Below the pieces are notes generated by a model, which saw only the letters and a program-made list of their open reading frames with translations, did not search any database and was not told where the DNA came from. Below, in pieces: positions 9,765-19,447 of a stretch of DNA of 64,000 bases; within the stretch, counting starts at the first letter, position 1, and every line of letters begins with the position of its first letter. Origin of the DNA: Gammaproteobacteria bacterium (GTDB lineage: Bacteria > Pseudomonadota > Gammaproteobacteria > Burkholderiales > Burkholderiaceae_D); contig CAJCIC010000004.1 in the NCBI GenBank assembly GCA_903970185.1, positions 1 to 64,000 of the forward strand. The letters are read 5' to 3'. The position numbers were made by a program, and so were the translations under genes.

Positions 9765-10153
9765 AAATCCTTCAACCCCCCGGATGGGCAAAGCCGCGCG
9801 GCTACGCCAATGGCATTGTTGCGCACGGAACCTGGGTCATGGTCGCAGGGCAGATCGGCTGGAACGCTGACGGCATCTTCGAGAGCGACGATTTTGCAGC
9901 GCAAGCCGAGCGCGCCCTGGAAAATGTCGTGGCCGTCCTTGCCGAAGCCGGTGCCGCCCCCGAAGACGTGGTGCGCATGACCTGGTATGTCACCGATCGC
10001 GATCGCTATCTCGCCGCCGCGAAGGACATCGGCGTCGCCTACCGGCGCCTGTTTGGCCGTCATTTCCCGACCATGACCGCAGTGCAGGTGGTCGCACTCA
10101 TCGAAGCGCGCGCGCTGGTTGAAATCGAAGCGACGGCAGTCATCGCAAATTAG
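9761..10153 (+). CDS. RidA/YjgF family protein (putative enamine/imine deaminase)
   Basis: 130 residues with the RidA fold signature: [52 protein letters not shown] and a C-terminal [26 protein letters not shown]. The usual catalytic Arg-Ala-Ser/Cys stretch near the end is altered ([10 protein letters not shown]). It overlaps kynA by 4 nt, so it belongs to the kyn operon. RidA relatives hydrolyse reactive enamines/imines; here it may act on an amino-intermediate of tryptophan or anthraniloyl-CoA breakdown. That role is inferred from position only. Confidence 0.82.
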   Translation: MKILQPPGWAKPRGYANGIVAHGTWVMVAGQIGWNADGIFESDDFAAQAERALENVVAVLAEAGAAPEDVVRMTWYVTDRDRYLAAAKDIGVAYRRLFGRHFPTMTAVQVVALIEARALVEIEATAVIAN

Positions 10154-10384
10154 CCCCGCACGCTTCCTGCGGGTCTTGCCCTTGCGCCCCGACCGGCCTT
10201 GATTTCTGCTCGAACTTGCCCCACGCGCCTGCAATCAGCTTGAAAGCCATGCGAAGAGCCCCGGTGCGCGTCGTAGCAGCCGCTCGCCGCCCTGGCCCTG
10301 GCATTTGCGCGATGCGAAAGGTCGGCCGTGCAATCCGGTCTAGAATCTAGCCTCTGTGCCAGAACCGCTTGCAAAGGAGCTGCC

Positions 10385-11587
10385 GTGAATGCCCCGCAGA
10401 CCAGGAAGAAACTGAAAGCCCAGTTCAAATGGGACGACCCGCTCCTGCTTGATGCGCAGCTCAGCGACGACGAACGCATGGTGCGCGACGCCGCGCAGGC
10501 GTTTGCGCAGAGTCGCCTTGAGCCCCGCATTCTTGAGGCATTTCGTGAAGAGAAGACGGATCCGGCGATTTTTCGCGAGATGGGCGAAGTCGGCCTGCTT
10601 GGACCTACGATTCCCGCCGAATATGGCGGCCCCGGCCTTAGCTACGTCGCCTATGGCCTGATCGCGCGCGAAGTCGAATTTGTCGACTCCGGCTATCGCT
10701 CGATGATGAGTGTCCAGTCTTCGCTCGTGATGGTGCCGATCTTCGAATTCGGCACCGAGGCGCAGCGCCAGAAATATCTGCCGCGCCTTGCAAGCGGCGA
10801 AGCGATTGGCTGCTTTGGCCTGACAGAACCGAACCACGGCTCGGACCCGGGCTCGATGGTGACGCGCGCCAAGAGCGTTGCAGGCGGATTCAGCCTGAGC
10901 GGCGCAAAAACCTGGATTTCGAATTCGCCCATTGCCGACGTCTTCGTGGTCTGGGCCAAGGATGACGAGGGCGCGATTCGCGGTTTCATCCTCGAGAAGG
11001 GGATGAAGGGCCTAAGTGCGCCGAAAATCCGGGGCAAGGTGGGATTGCGCGCGTCGATCACGGGAGAGATCGTCATGGACGAGGTCTTCTGTCCCGAAGA
11101 AAACGCCTTTCCGGATGTGCGGGGCTTAAAGGGTCCTTTCACCTGCCTTGACTCGGCCCGCTACGGCATCGCCTGGGGCGCGCTTGGCGCAGCCGAATTC
11201 TGCTGGCACAAGGCGCGCCAGTACGTTCTCGATCGCAAGCAGTTCGGGCGTCCGCTTGCGGCCAACCAGCTGATCCAGAAAAAGCTTGCCGACATGCAAA
11301 CCGAAATCACCCTCGGCCTGCAGGGATGCCTGCGTCTTGGGCGCATGAAGGACGACGGCAGCGCAGCGGTCGAGATCACCTCGATCATGAAGCGCAACTC
11401 GTGCGGCAAGTCGCTTGAGGTCGCAAGACTTGCACGCGACATGCTGGGAGGCAACGGCATTTCTGACGAGTATGGCATTGCACGCCATCTGGTCAACCTC
11501 GAAGTCGTCAATACCTACGAGGGCACGCATGACATCCACGCGCTGATCCTTGGTCGCGCGCAAACCGGAATTCAGGCGTTCCAGTAG
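10385..11587 (+). CDS. gcdH: Glutaryl-CoA dehydrogenase
   Basis: FAD-dependent acyl-CoA dehydrogenase (400 residues) that oxidises and decarboxylates glutaryl-CoA to crotonyl-CoA. It shows [15 protein letters not shown] (acyl-CoA/FAD binding), [40 protein letters not shown] and the catalytic Glu region [17 protein letters not shown]. The last is characteristic of GcdH within the superfamily. The GTG start at 10385 is fixed by AAAGGAG just upstream; a longer frame from 10328 lacks one. A 231-nt gap separates it from ridA, so it may have its own promoter. It fits lower-pathway aromatic/tryptophan/lysine degradation. Confidence 0.92.
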   Translation: MNAPQTRKKLKAQFKWDDPLLLDAQLSDDERMVRDAAQAFAQSRLEPRILEAFREEKTDPAIFREMGEVGLLGPTIPAEYGGPGLSYVAYGLIAREVEFVDSGYRSMMSVQSSLVMVPIFEFGTEAQRQKYLPRLASGEAIGCFGLTEPNHGSDPGSMVTRAKSVAGGFSLSGAKTWISNSPIADVFVVWAKDDEGAIRGFILEKGMKGLSAPKIRGKVGLRASITGEIVMDEVFCPEENAFPDVRGLKGPFTCLDSARYGIAWGALGAAEFCWHKARQYVLDRKQFGRPLAANQLIQKKLADMQTEITLGLQGCLRLGRMKDDGSAAVEITSIMKRNSCGKSLEVARLARDMLGGNGISDEYGIARHLVNLEVVNTYEGTHDIHALILGRAQTGIQAFQ

Positions 11588-11595
11588 CAAGACGC

Positions 11596-11626
11596 GCCAG
11601 TCGCTGGCGCAACGCCAGCGACTGGC
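11596..11626. terminator. Strong hairpin between convergent genes
   Basis: A perfect 14-bp stem (gccagtcgctggcg / cgccagcgactggc) closes a 3-nt loop 8 nt after the gcdH stop and 6 nt before the autotransporter stop. No U-tract follows, so it may be an RNA-end stabiliser or Rho-assisted terminator rather than a classic intrinsic one. Confidence 0.6.
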
Positions 11627-11632
11627 TGCACT

Positions 11633-13483
11633 TCAGAAGGCCGCCTTGATGCCAGCACCCACGGCGTAGCTGTGCACGTCGGACTGGCCCTGCGTCGTGC
11701 TCGCATTGAGCGTCAAGTCGAGATTCTTCGCGAGCTTGAACACCGCGCCACCCACCAGCGTCGCAGAATCACGACCGGGCAAAAACGCGTCTTCTTCGAA
11801 GAAGTTCGGCGCAGCCACGTTCTTCTCCTCGACGGTGCGATCAGAATGGGTCAGGTCGTAATCGTAGGTCAGCCGCACATAGGGTTGCACGAACGAACCC
11901 AAATCGGCGAAGTGAACCTGGACACCGACCGAGCCCGTCAGCTGCGAGACGCGTTGCGAGCCAAAGGTCATTTCGGTCGAATCCGATCCGGCCTCGGCAT
12001 AACCTCCGACCTGGGTCCTCTCGTAGGTCAGATAGCCGATCGGTCCGATCGCCATGCCAGCCACCGCAAAGTCGTATCCGCCTCCGCCCTTGAGCGACAG
12101 GTAGGTACCGTTGCTGCTGCCGTTTTCCATGCGCAGCGCCGGCCCGAGGGGAATCTCTCGATCGATGTTGTCAAGATTGAAGGAACCATAACTGCCGCTC
12201 AGGAAGGTGTAGAGCGGACCGTAGCTCGCGCGGCCGTACATGCCAAGGGACACCAGACCCATGTTGAACTTGCCGGTGTTGTTGCCAAAGTCGGTATCGC
12301 CGCCGCTATAGGAGACGACAACGCCCACGCCGCTTGTCGCCGAGGTCTGGTAATCGACGCCGATCAGACCATCGGCATTCTTGACATCAATGCCATTGCG
12401 CTGGTTGTCGCTCGAAATCGTGTACGGCGTATAGCCGCCGCCGCCAAAGAACTCGGCGGTTGCAACCGCGTGCGTGCCCGTCGGATAAAGGCGATAGTCA
12501 TATTGCGCCTGCTGGCCGCGCGCAGCAGCAGCCGCAGCCAGCGGCAATTCGGAGATCTGCCCGGGCGCGAGCAATTCGGAAATCACCGCGTCGGCCAGGA
12601 TCCGGTGGCCGATGGTCGTCGGATGGACGCCGTCGGCGAAGAGGTAGCTCATGGCCGAGCCCGGGATTTCGGTTGCCGGTGTGCAACCGATGGCCCCTGG
12701 CGAGGCGGCCACCGTCGGACAGGCGACACCGGTGATGTTGCTAATGCCGTACAACCTGGGGTCGGCGACGATTTCGTGAAAGAGGCTGAAGGCGTCGACG
12801 TACAGGACGTTGCCGCCGATCTGTGCCAGGCCCTGTTTCAGGCCGCCATTAAATCCCACCGCCGCAGCCGTGCCTTCGGCCGAGCCCACAGGTCCGAGCG
12901 CACGGAACTCGGGCGTAAGGCCAATATCGGGCAGATTGACGACGACGATGTAGCGCGCACCATAGCCTTGCATCGTCGCGATTTCAGTGACCAAGCCGGT
13001 GACCGCCGGAGCGATCGCCGCTGCGCCGCCCTGGAAGATATCGTTGGCGCCGGCAAGCACGGTAACGAGCGTGTTCTGTCCGAAGTAATGGTAGGTGCCG
13101 AGGTATTCGTCAAGCTGCTGCGAAACCGGAATCTCGGGCGTGAACGGATTTGCACCGGCACTTGGCAGATCGACGCGGGCGCCGCCTTGGGCATAGTTGG
13201 TGCCGCCATTGATCATGTTCGGCGTCAAGCTCAGGCCGAACTGCTGGGCGATATCCTCAACCCAGACGTTGCCCGGATTGGTCGTGAACTGGAAATACTT
13301 GACCTGGCTGGATCCGGGAATGCCAAGCGTGCGGATGAAGTTCGTGTATGCACCGCCGTCTGACAGGCTATCGCCAAACACCACCATGTTGCTAAACGGC
13401 TGCTGCTGGGCATGCGCAGCAGCAGCAAGGCCAAGCGACAACAGCGCGCCGCTGACGGCGCGCACTACGGACTTCAATTGCAT
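11633..13483 (-). CDS. GDSL/SGNH esterase autotransporter (EstA-like)
   Basis: 616-residue secreted and surface-anchored lipolytic enzyme. A signal peptide ends near AAAHA-QQQ (about residue 24). The passenger has SGNH block I VFGDSLSDGG, block III GANDIF and block V FADGVHPT (Ser, Gly/Asn, Asp-x-x-His catalytic set). From about residue 340 the sequence becomes alternating, aromatic-rich beta strands ending AGIKAAF with a terminal Phe, as in a type V autotransporter barrel. The frame extends well upstream, but the ATG at 13483 has AAGGAG and starts the signal peptide. It is likely an outer-membrane esterase; the substrate is unknown. Confidence 0.9.
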   Translation of the reverse strand: MQLKSVVRAVSGALLSLGLAAAAHAQQQPFSNMVVFGDSLSDGGAYTNFIRTLGIPGSSQVKYFQFTTNPGNVWVEDIAQQFGLSLTPNMINGGTNYAQGGARVDLPSAGANPFTPEIPVSQQLDEYLGTYHYFGQNTLVTVLAGANDIFQGGAAAIAPAVTGLVTEIATMQGYGARYIVVVNLPDIGLTPEFRALGPVGSAEGTAAAVGFNGGLKQGLAQIGGNVLYVDAFSLFHEIVADPRLYGISNITGVACPTVAASPGAIGCTPATEIPGSAMSYLFADGVHPTTIGHRILADAVISELLAPGQISELPLAAAAAARGQQAQYDYRLYPTGTHAVATAEFFGGGGYTPYTISSDNQRNGIDVKNADGLIGVDYQTSATSGVGVVVSYSGGDTDFGNNTGKFNMGLVSLGMYGRASYGPLYTFLSGSYGSFNLDNIDREIPLGPALRMENGSSNGTYLSLKGGGGYDFAVAGMAIGPIGYLTYERTQVGGYAEAGSDSTEMTFGSQRVSQLTGSVGVQVHFADLGSFVQPYVRLTYDYDLTHSDRTVEEKNVAAPNFFEEDAFLPGRDSATLVGGAVFKLAKNLDLTLNASTTQGQSDVHSYAVGAGIKAAF

Positions 13484-13598
13484 GAATCGTCTCCTTGTCA
13501 TTCGCGCGCATGAAGTAGGCTTGCGGATGAGCCGTGCGCGCGTCACGACATATTGTCGCATAGGCCGATAACCCGGGCCGTGGCGCTTGTGCTTAGTT

Positions 13599-14582
13599 CT
13601 AGCGGATCGGCGTTGCAGCGCGGCCCAGCCGATCATTGACGGCGCCCCAGTCTTCGGTCTGTGGCGGACGCTCGATGAACAGCGCGCTGGCACGGCCGGC
13701 ATCGAAGGCGCGCACGACGCGATACAGCGCCATCGCATACTGCTCCGGCGTCGCCGGTGCAACCTTCCAGTTGGCCGTCGCCGGGTGGCCAGGCGGTGGT
13801 GGCTGGAACGACCACACGGCAACATCGCCTGAAAGATCTTTCAGATCCTCGGCGTCGACCAGGTAGAGCGGACGGCTTGGCGCATAGTGTGACGCGTGCG
13901 AACCGGAGACGCGCGGCGCTGCGGCATCCTTGGCGAGCGGCAGCGAACCCAGCACCTCGGCCAGCTGCCGCTCGGAGATCGAGCCGGGCCTAAGCAGCAC
14001 AGCGCCTATCGATGCATAACGGGTGAGATCAAGGATGGTCGATTCGATGCCGATGCGGCACGGACCGCCATCGATGATGCCAACGCCACCGCCCAGTTCG
14101 GCGCGGACATGGGCGGCCGTGGTCGGGCTGGTGCGGCCGAACCGATTCGCCGACGGTGCGGCAAGGCCGCCTGCGGGCACCTGTTGCGCAAAGAGGCGCA
14201 AGAGCTCCTGCGCGATGGGGTGATCAGGCGAGCGCAAACCGATCGTAGGATGACCTGCGGCGGCGGCGCTCGCGTGCTCTTTCGCCCGCTCGAGGATGAG
14301 CGTGAGCGGCCCGGGCCAGAAACGCTCGATGAGCAGGTAGGCCATGTCCGGCACGTTTTGCGCGAAGTATTCTGCAGGATCACCGCCCTTGGCCAGATGG
14401 ACGATGACCGGGTGGTCGACCGGGCGGCTCTTGGCCGCAAAGATTGCCGCGACCGCCTGCGCGTCGGTGGCGTTGGCGCCAAGGCCGTAGACCGTTTCAG
14501 TCGGAAAGGCCACGAGTTCGCCCCGGGCCAAGCGCAGCGCTCCCTCTTCGGTCGTGATCGATCCTGCAAGCGGATTCAACAT
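13599..14582 (-). CDS. L-threonylcarbamoyladenylate synthase, Sua5 type
   Basis: 327 residues: an N-terminal YrdC/TsaC domain (ETVYGLGANATDAQAVAAIFAAK, KSRPVDHPVIVHL, SANRFGRTSPTTAAHV) followed by a C-terminal Sua5 domain after SGSHASHYAPSRPL. The enzyme makes threonylcarbamoyl-AMP from Thr, bicarbonate and ATP for tRNA t6A37 modification. Its start overlaps the purK stop by 7 nt, so it is the last gene of the purine-side operon. This purK-sua5 linkage is common in betaproteobacteria. Confidence 0.93.
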   Translation of the reverse strand: MLNPLAGSITTEEGALRLARGELVAFPTETVYGLGANATDAQAVAAIFAAKSRPVDHPVIVHLAKGGDPAEYFAQNVPDMAYLLIERFWPGPLTLILERAKEHASAAAAGHPTIGLRSPDHPIAQELLRLFAQQVPAGGLAAPSANRFGRTSPTTAAHVRAELGGGVGIIDGGPCRIGIESTILDLTRYASIGAVLLRPGSISERQLAEVLGSLPLAKDAAAPRVSGSHASHYAPSRPLYLVDAEDLKDLSGDVAVWSFQPPPPGHPATANWKVAPATPEQYAMALYRVVRAFDAGRASALFIERPPQTEDWGAVNDRLGRAATPIR

Positions 14583-15751
14583 GAGCGGTTGTCGGGCCAG
14601 TCAATACCCAGGGAATCGGCAACGGTTTTGGCCAGTTGCCATAATGCCACCGGATCCTCACCGACAAGCGTGATGTGGCCCATTTTTCGCTGGGGCCGCG
14701 CCTCGCGCTTGCCGTAAAGATGCAGCTTGGCCTCTGGCACGGCAAGCACCCCTGCCCAGTCGGGCTCGGCCAGAGCGCCGCCCTCGCGAAACCAGATGTC
14801 GCCAAGCAGATTGATCATCACCGCAGCGCTGTGCTGGTGCGCGCTGCCAAGGGGTGCCCGCGCGAGTATTCGCGCCTGGGCGTCGAACTGGCTCGAGACG
14901 CAGGCATCGATCGTGAAATGGCCGCTGTTGTGCGGACGCGGCGCGATCTCATTGACGAGCAACTCGTCATTTTGAAGGACAAAGAACTCGACGCACAAGA
15001 CGCCGTGGTAATCGAGCGCACAGGCAATCGTCGTGGCGGCGGCGCACACCTTGCGTGCCAGTGCCTCTGACACGCGCGGCGAAGGACAACGGGTGATGAG
15101 AAGAATGCCCTGCCGGTGGATATTCTCGGCCACCGGATACGTCACGATGGTGCCGTCGAGGGCGCGCGCGAGGACCACCGAGACCTCGAACTTGAGCGCG
15201 AGCTGGCGCTCGAGCACGCTTGGCACGCGCCCGAGCCGCTCAAATGCGGCATGCGCGGCAGCGCGATCGCCAACGCGGTACTGCCCCTTGCCGTCATAGC
15301 CCAGCCGGCTCGCCTTCAATACCCCGGGAAAGAGGTCGTCGCCGGCACGATCGAGATCGCCCGCGGCTTCAATCACGTGATGCGGCGCCACATCGATGCC
15401 GCTGGCACGAATGAAGCGCTTCTCGGCAATGCGGTCTTGCGCGATCGCAACGCTTGCGGCTGCGGGGCTGACTTCGCGCGTCGCAGCCAGGCGGCTTAAG
15501 CTTTGCGCCGGAACATTTTCGAACTCGGTGGTAATGGCCAGGCACCGGCCAGCCAGGGCATCGAGGGCCAGCGGATCGTCATAGTTGGCGATGAGCTGCT
15601 CGTCGCACACGGCGCTTGCCGGGCTCGGGTCATCCGGATCGAGCACGAGGACGCGATAGCCGAGCGTCTGGGCAGCGATCGCAAACATCCGGCCGAGCTG
15701 CCCACCGCCCATGAGACCCAGCCACGAGCCAGGCGCAAGCATGCCGCTCAT
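14576..15751 (-). CDS. purK: 5-(carboxyamino)imidazole ribonucleotide synthase
   Basis: ATP-grasp enzyme converting AIR and bicarbonate to N5-CAIR. The 391 residues open with MLAPGSWLGLMGGGQLGRMFA and carry TEFENVPAQSL, KASRLGYDGKGQ (ATP-grasp lysine/glycine loop), CVEFFVLQNDELLVNEIAPRPHNSGHFT and GKREARPQRKMGHI near the end. The frame is open further upstream; I chose the ATG at 15751 because the family starts there. Seven nt separate it from purE. Confidence 0.95.
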   Translation of the reverse strand: MSGMLAPGSWLGLMGGGQLGRMFAIAAQTLGYRVLVLDPDDPSPASAVCDEQLIANYDDPLALDALAGRCLAITTEFENVPAQSLSRLAATREVSPAAASVAIAQDRIAEKRFIRASGIDVAPHHVIEAAGDLDRAGDDLFPGVLKASRLGYDGKGQYRVGDRAAAHAAFERLGRVPSVLERQLALKFEVSVVLARALDGTIVTYPVAENIHRQGILLITRCPSPRVSEALARKVCAAATTIACALDYHGVLCVEFFVLQNDELLVNEIAPRPHNSGHFTIDACVSSQFDAQARILARAPLGSAHQHSAAVMINLLGDIWFREGGALAEPDWAGVLAVPEAKLHLYGKREARPQRKMGHITLVGEDPVALWQLAKTVADSLGIDWPDNRSC

Positions 15752-15758
15752 CGAGACT

Positions 15759-16280
15759 TCAAAGCGGCAGCCGGCTCGATCGCGCGGCCTCGGTCTGTGC
15801 GTCCCTGAACGCGCGCAGCTTCTCGCGCAGCTCGACGTCCTCGAGGGCAAGCAGGGCAACGGCAAAAAGCGCAGCGTTGGCAGCGCCGCCCTCGCCGATG
15901 GCAAACGTCGCAACCGGGATGCCGCGCGGCATTTGCACGATCGAATAAAGGGAGTCGGCGCCTGCCAGATTGCGCGCGGCAACAGGCACGCCCAAAACCG
16001 GCAACAGGGTGCTCGAGGCGATCATGCCGGGAAGATGGGCCGCGCCACCCGCACCGGCAATGATGACCTTCAATCCACGCTTTTCGGCAGCGGCGGCAAA
16101 CGCCAGCATATCCTGTGGCATGCGGTGCGCAGAGAGCACTTCAGCCGTATGCGGGATACTGAATTCGCGCAAGACGTCGACCGCCTGGCGCATCACCTCC
16201 CAGTCGCTGCTGCTGCCCATCACGACGGCAACCAGCGGCACCTCCTGGGATCGCGTACGGGAGGACGATTCGAAAGCCAT
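15759..16280 (-). CDS. purE: N5-carboxyaminoimidazole ribonucleotide mutase
   Basis: 173-residue class I PurE that rearranges N5-CAIR to CAIR. Conserved motifs are VVMGSSSDWEVM, VLSAHRMPQDM (catalytic His) and IAGAGGAAHLPGM. The partner purK is 7 nt downstream. The next upstream gene in the run is the FimV-like protein, 71 nt away, so purE may start its own transcript or be read from that gene. Confidence 0.95.
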   Translation of the reverse strand: MAFESSSRTRSQEVPLVAVVMGSSSDWEVMRQAVDVLREFSIPHTAEVLSAHRMPQDMLAFAAAAEKRGLKVIIAGAGGAAHLPGMIASSTLLPVLGVPVAARNLAGADSLYSIVQMPRGIPVATFAIGEGGAANAALFAVALLALEDVELREKLRAFRDAQTEAARSSRLPL

Positions 16281-16351
16281 AGCGGTCGCAAAAAAGGAGC
16301 CATTTTACCTGCCATGGCGGTCTTGCCACAGCGATTTGGCAGACCCCGGCG

Positions 16352-17383
16352 TCAACTCAGGGGATTGATTTGCAGTTTGGCTTCGATCGCGCGGCGCTCG
16401 ACCTCCTCCTTGGCGACCGCCGCGAGCGCATCGAGCATGTCAAGCAGGAAAATCAGGTCAAAATAGGCCGGAAGTGCAAAACCGGCACGCGCGCCGCCAC
16501 GGTCGTCATAGAGCAGGGATTCGAGCAGCGGACGCGCGGCCGACGTCATCCATGCCTTGCATACGCGTTCCATGACTTGCGGATACTGCTCGAGATCGCG
16601 CGCGGCCTCGCCCTTTTGGGCATTCCAGGACGGTACCTCGGCATTGAATTGAATGCGAAAACCCTTGGCCAGATTGGCGTACTGCTCTTCGCGGTTGGTC
16701 TTGGCATATAGATCAAACAGCATCAGCCAGGCCTTGGGGGCAGGCTTTTCCGTATCGCGGATGTGACGCGTGAGCATCGAGATCGCCGCCGGATAGTTTT
16801 CGAGCGTCATCATCAGCTCGGCCTGCTGCACGAGGTCGGCAACCTCTGCGACTTCGATGCTCTCTGCGGTGTTGTGGCGGAAAAACGGGTTGTAGCCGGT
16901 CTTGTAGATGTTGGCGCCAGCAGCCTCGGGTGGAGCGCCTGCGATCAGGCTGGCCTGGCTTGGCAGATCCTTTTGCTGGTTCTTTTCTGCCCAGGTGGCG
17001 CCAGTCAGAAGGGTGATCGGCGGCAGGTCGTCATCAACCGGGCGCATGTCGGTCGGATCGCGCGCGCGACGGCCCTTGCCGGTGTCGCGCCATGCCGGGT
17101 TTTCCGGCATGCGCCGTTGCGCCCGCCTTTGCGGACGGCGCTGGCGCTGCGCCTCCTGCTCGCGCTTGACCAGTGCGTAGATGACAAAACCCAGTGCACC
17201 TAACAGCACCAGGACCAGCGCCAGTGCGCCCCACGCGGCGGCGGGGACGGTGAAGCCGGCCGTCCCTGAGAGGGCAGTGCGAGGCGCACTCAGGCCGACC
17301 AGCGCGAGCACGACAACTGCTGCCCTCGGGTCTTTGCAAAGACGCGCGACTTGCCACCGATTTCGCTTTGACGCTGCGATCAT
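16352..17383 (-). CDS. Membrane-anchored protein with FimV-like C-terminal region
   Basis: 343 residues. A first hydrophobic segment lies at about 18-40 and a second, strongly hydrophobic helix at about 48-72 (WGALALVLVLLGALGFVIYALV). A very basic Arg/Gln-rich linker (RQRRPQRRAQRR) follows, and then a soluble alpha-helical part. The stretch AESIEVAEVADLVQQAELMMTLENYPAAISMLTRHI resembles the FimV C-terminal/TPR-like domain that helps polar pilus machinery. It lies between purC and purE, where a structural gene is unexpected. Domain similarity is by recognition only and the role is unknown. Confidence 0.6.
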   Translation of the reverse strand: MIAASKRNRWQVARLCKDPRAAVVVLALVGLSAPRTALSGTAGFTVPAAAWGALALVLVLLGALGFVIYALVKREQEAQRQRRPQRRAQRRMPENPAWRDTGKGRRARDPTDMRPVDDDLPPITLLTGATWAEKNQQKDLPSQASLIAGAPPEAAGANIYKTGYNPFFRHNTAESIEVAEVADLVQQAELMMTLENYPAAISMLTRHIRDTEKPAPKAWLMLFDLYAKTNREEQYANLAKGFRIQFNAEVPSWNAQKGEAARDLEQYPQVMERVCKAWMTSAARPLLESLLYDDRGGARAGFALPAYFDLIFLLDMLDALAAVAKEEVERRAIEAKLQINPLS

Positions 17384-17489
17384 TTATTGGCTATCCAATG
17401 CGGCGCGTTCGCCTCCTAGACCAATGGCAACCCGCACCCACCATGCATGATTCTTGATGGCATGGCCCTTTGTCAACGCAATTGCAGGA

Positions 17490-18374
17490 TTAGCACGTGA
17501 GTCGCTCGAGCGCTTCACAATATTTTGCACTTGTCTTCGCAACGATCTCGGGCGGCAGGCGCGGAGGCGGCGCGGTCTTCATCCAGCCAGGTACCGATTC
17601 GAGATAATCGCGGACAAACTGCTTGTCAAACGAGGGCGGATTTGCGCCAGGCGCATAGCCTTCGACCGGCCAGAAGCGCGAGGAATCCGCAGTCAGGACC
17701 TCGTCCATCAGGACCAGTTCGCCCTGATCGTCAAGACCAAATTCGAATTTCGTGTCCGCAATCAGGATGCCACGGGTGGCGGCGTAATCGCTAGCCGCTC
17801 TGTAGAGCTGCAAGCTGATGCTGCGGATCTTCTCGGCGAGCGAGGCGCCAATCTCTTTCGAAATCGTCTCGAAATCGACATTTTCGTCATGCTCGCCAAG
17901 CGCCGCCTTGCGGGCAGGCGTAAAGATCGGCTCGGGCAGGCGCTCGGCATTGCGCAACCCGGAAGGCAATCTGATGCCACAAATCGAGCCCGTCGCCTGG
18001 TATTCCTTCCAGCCGGAACCTGCCAGATAGCCCCTCACCACCGCTTCGAGCATGATGGGCTTGAGCCGCTTTGCAACCACTGCACGCCCCTGTACCTGCG
18101 AACGCTCGCGCTCGCTAACCACGCTTTCCGGCTCGATCCCGGTCAGGTGATTGGCAACGATCGATTCCAGTTTCCTGAACCAGAAGTTCGACATCCGGTT
18201 TAGGACCTGGCCCTTCTTCGGAATCGCCTCGCTCATGACGACATCGAACGCGGAGAGCCTGTCGCTGGTCACGATCAGGAGCTTGTCGTCGCCAACGGCG
18301 TAGTTCTCGCGCACCTTGCCGCGCCCGATCAAAGGCAGTGACGAAATGTCCGACTGGTAGAGCGTCTCGGTCAT
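17490..18374 (-). CDS. purC: Phosphoribosylaminoimidazole-succinocarboxamide synthase
   Basis: 294-residue SAICAR synthase, joining CAIR and aspartate. Motifs: [32 protein letters not shown] at the N-terminus, [15 protein letters not shown], and [27 protein letters not shown]. The ATG at 18374 (MTETLYQ) is preferred over an ATG 12 codons upstream, which would overlap the DUF3667 stop. Eight nt separate it from the upstream gene. Confidence 0.95.
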   Translation of the reverse strand: MTETLYQSDISSLPLIGRGKVRENYAVGDDKLLIVTSDRLSAFDVVMSEAIPKKGQVLNRMSNFWFRKLESIVANHLTGIEPESVVSERERSQVQGRAVVAKRLKPIMLEAVVRGYLAGSGWKEYQATGSICGIRLPSGLRNAERLPEPIFTPARKAALGEHDENVDFETISKEIGASLAEKIRSISLQLYRAASDYAATRGILIADTKFEFGLDDQGELVLMDEVLTADSSRFWPVEGYAPGANPPSFDKQFVRDYLESVPGWMKTAPPPRLPPEIVAKTSAKYCEALERLTC

Positions 18375-18381
18375 GATGACT

Positions 18382-19443
18382 TCAGGTGATGATGCTGGCA
18401 GTAAGCGCAATCAGGGTGGCGATGAAAAAGGCGATGCCATAGCCGGACGTGAAAAAGCTCAGGCGCAACATCAGCGATATCCAGCCGACAGAATAGATCG
18501 TCCGCAAGGCAAGCACCATGTGTACCAGCGCCAGCGTGAGAATCAGGCCGAACCAGGTGCCAAGCGGCAAGAGCGAAGTGAGCAGCACGATGAACAGGAA
18601 CGTGTGCCCGTGCAAGGCCACGACGAGGTGCTCGACGTATCTGCGGTGCGAGCCGACAAACGAAATCTGAAGCAAGAGCGCGCAGACCGGCAGCATGCCG
18701 AGCAGGGTGTAAGGCGCGTAATGCACCATGTTTTCGGTCAGATGTGCAACCTTGTCTTCGGATGAAAGGTTCACGAACGCGTCGACGCGTTTGCGAATCG
18801 AGGGCAGGTGGTCGTCGATCCAAGGGGAAAGAACCAGATTTTCAGCCCGTTCGCGCCCCTGGCTGATATCGATCTCCTGGCCGCTGTCTTGGACCGAACT
18901 CGTCGATGCCGTCTCGCCGCGCGCTGCCGCCAGCTGCAAGGCACTGAGTTTTGCCGAGATCGCTTTACGTTGGTCGTCAGGAAGGTCCTTGTCGCGATCG
19001 ACCTCGATGGCGACTTCGGCAAGGGACTTGGCCGCTTCGGCTTTTCCCTGTTGCACCACTTGCGCCGTGGCGGCCGGATCGACCTTGGGCGCGCCACCGA
19101 AGAACTGCATCAGTTCAACGGCAAGAAAGAAGATCACGTTAAAGGTCAGGTAAAGGCGCAGCGGCGCAACGTAGCGGGCGCGCTTGCCGGCAAAGTAATC
19201 CAGTGTCAGGCCGCCTGGCGTCAAAAGGAGCCGCTTCAGGCTTGCGATCAGCGTGCCCTCGAGGGCCACGTGGTGGCTGATGACTTCGTGCAGGAATTCC
19301 GCAAGGCTTGGCACGTGCACCTTGGTCGACTGGCCGCAGGCGCTGCAGTAGTGACCGGGCGCGGGCACGCCGCAGTTGCGGCACAGGGGCGGCTCCTGCG
19401 CCGCGCCTTGTGCCGGGAAGGCAGGTGCTTTTGCCTCGGTCAC
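18382..19443 (-). CDS. DUF3667-type membrane protein with N-terminal zinc ribbon
   Basis: 353 residues. A four-cysteine ribbon [18 protein letters not shown] sits near residues 20-40, followed by the family block [22 protein letters not shown]...[22 protein letters not shown] hydrophobic segment comes next, then a long polar insert (about 130-230), then four or more membrane helices to the end. The frame runs upstream into the fba gene; a GTG at 19443, 4 nt after the fba stop, is the sensible start. Family function is unknown. It is inserted between fba and purC, probably co-transcribed. Confidence 0.75.
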   Translation of the reverse strand: MTEAKAPAFPAQGAAQEPPLCRNCGVPAPGHYCSACGQSTKVHVPSLAEFLHEVISHHVALEGTLIASLKRLLLTPGGLTLDYFAGKRARYVAPLRLYLTFNVIFFLAVELMQFFGGAPKVDPAATAQVVQQGKAEAAKSLAEVAIEVDRDKDLPDDQRKAISAKLSALQLAAARGETASTSSVQDSGQEIDISQGRERAENLVLSPWIDDHLPSIRKRVDAFVNLSSEDKVAHLTENMVHYAPYTLLGMLPVCALLLQISFVGSHRRYVEHLVVALHGHTFLFIVLLTSLLPLGTWFGLILTLALVHMVLALRTIYSVGWISLMLRLSFFTSGYGIAFFIATLIALTASIIT

Positions 19444-19447
19444 GGGA

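Noticed and set aside
11672-13363. Long plus-strand frame of 563 codons
   Set aside because: Antisense shadow of the autotransporter gene in high-GC DNA; no domain features.
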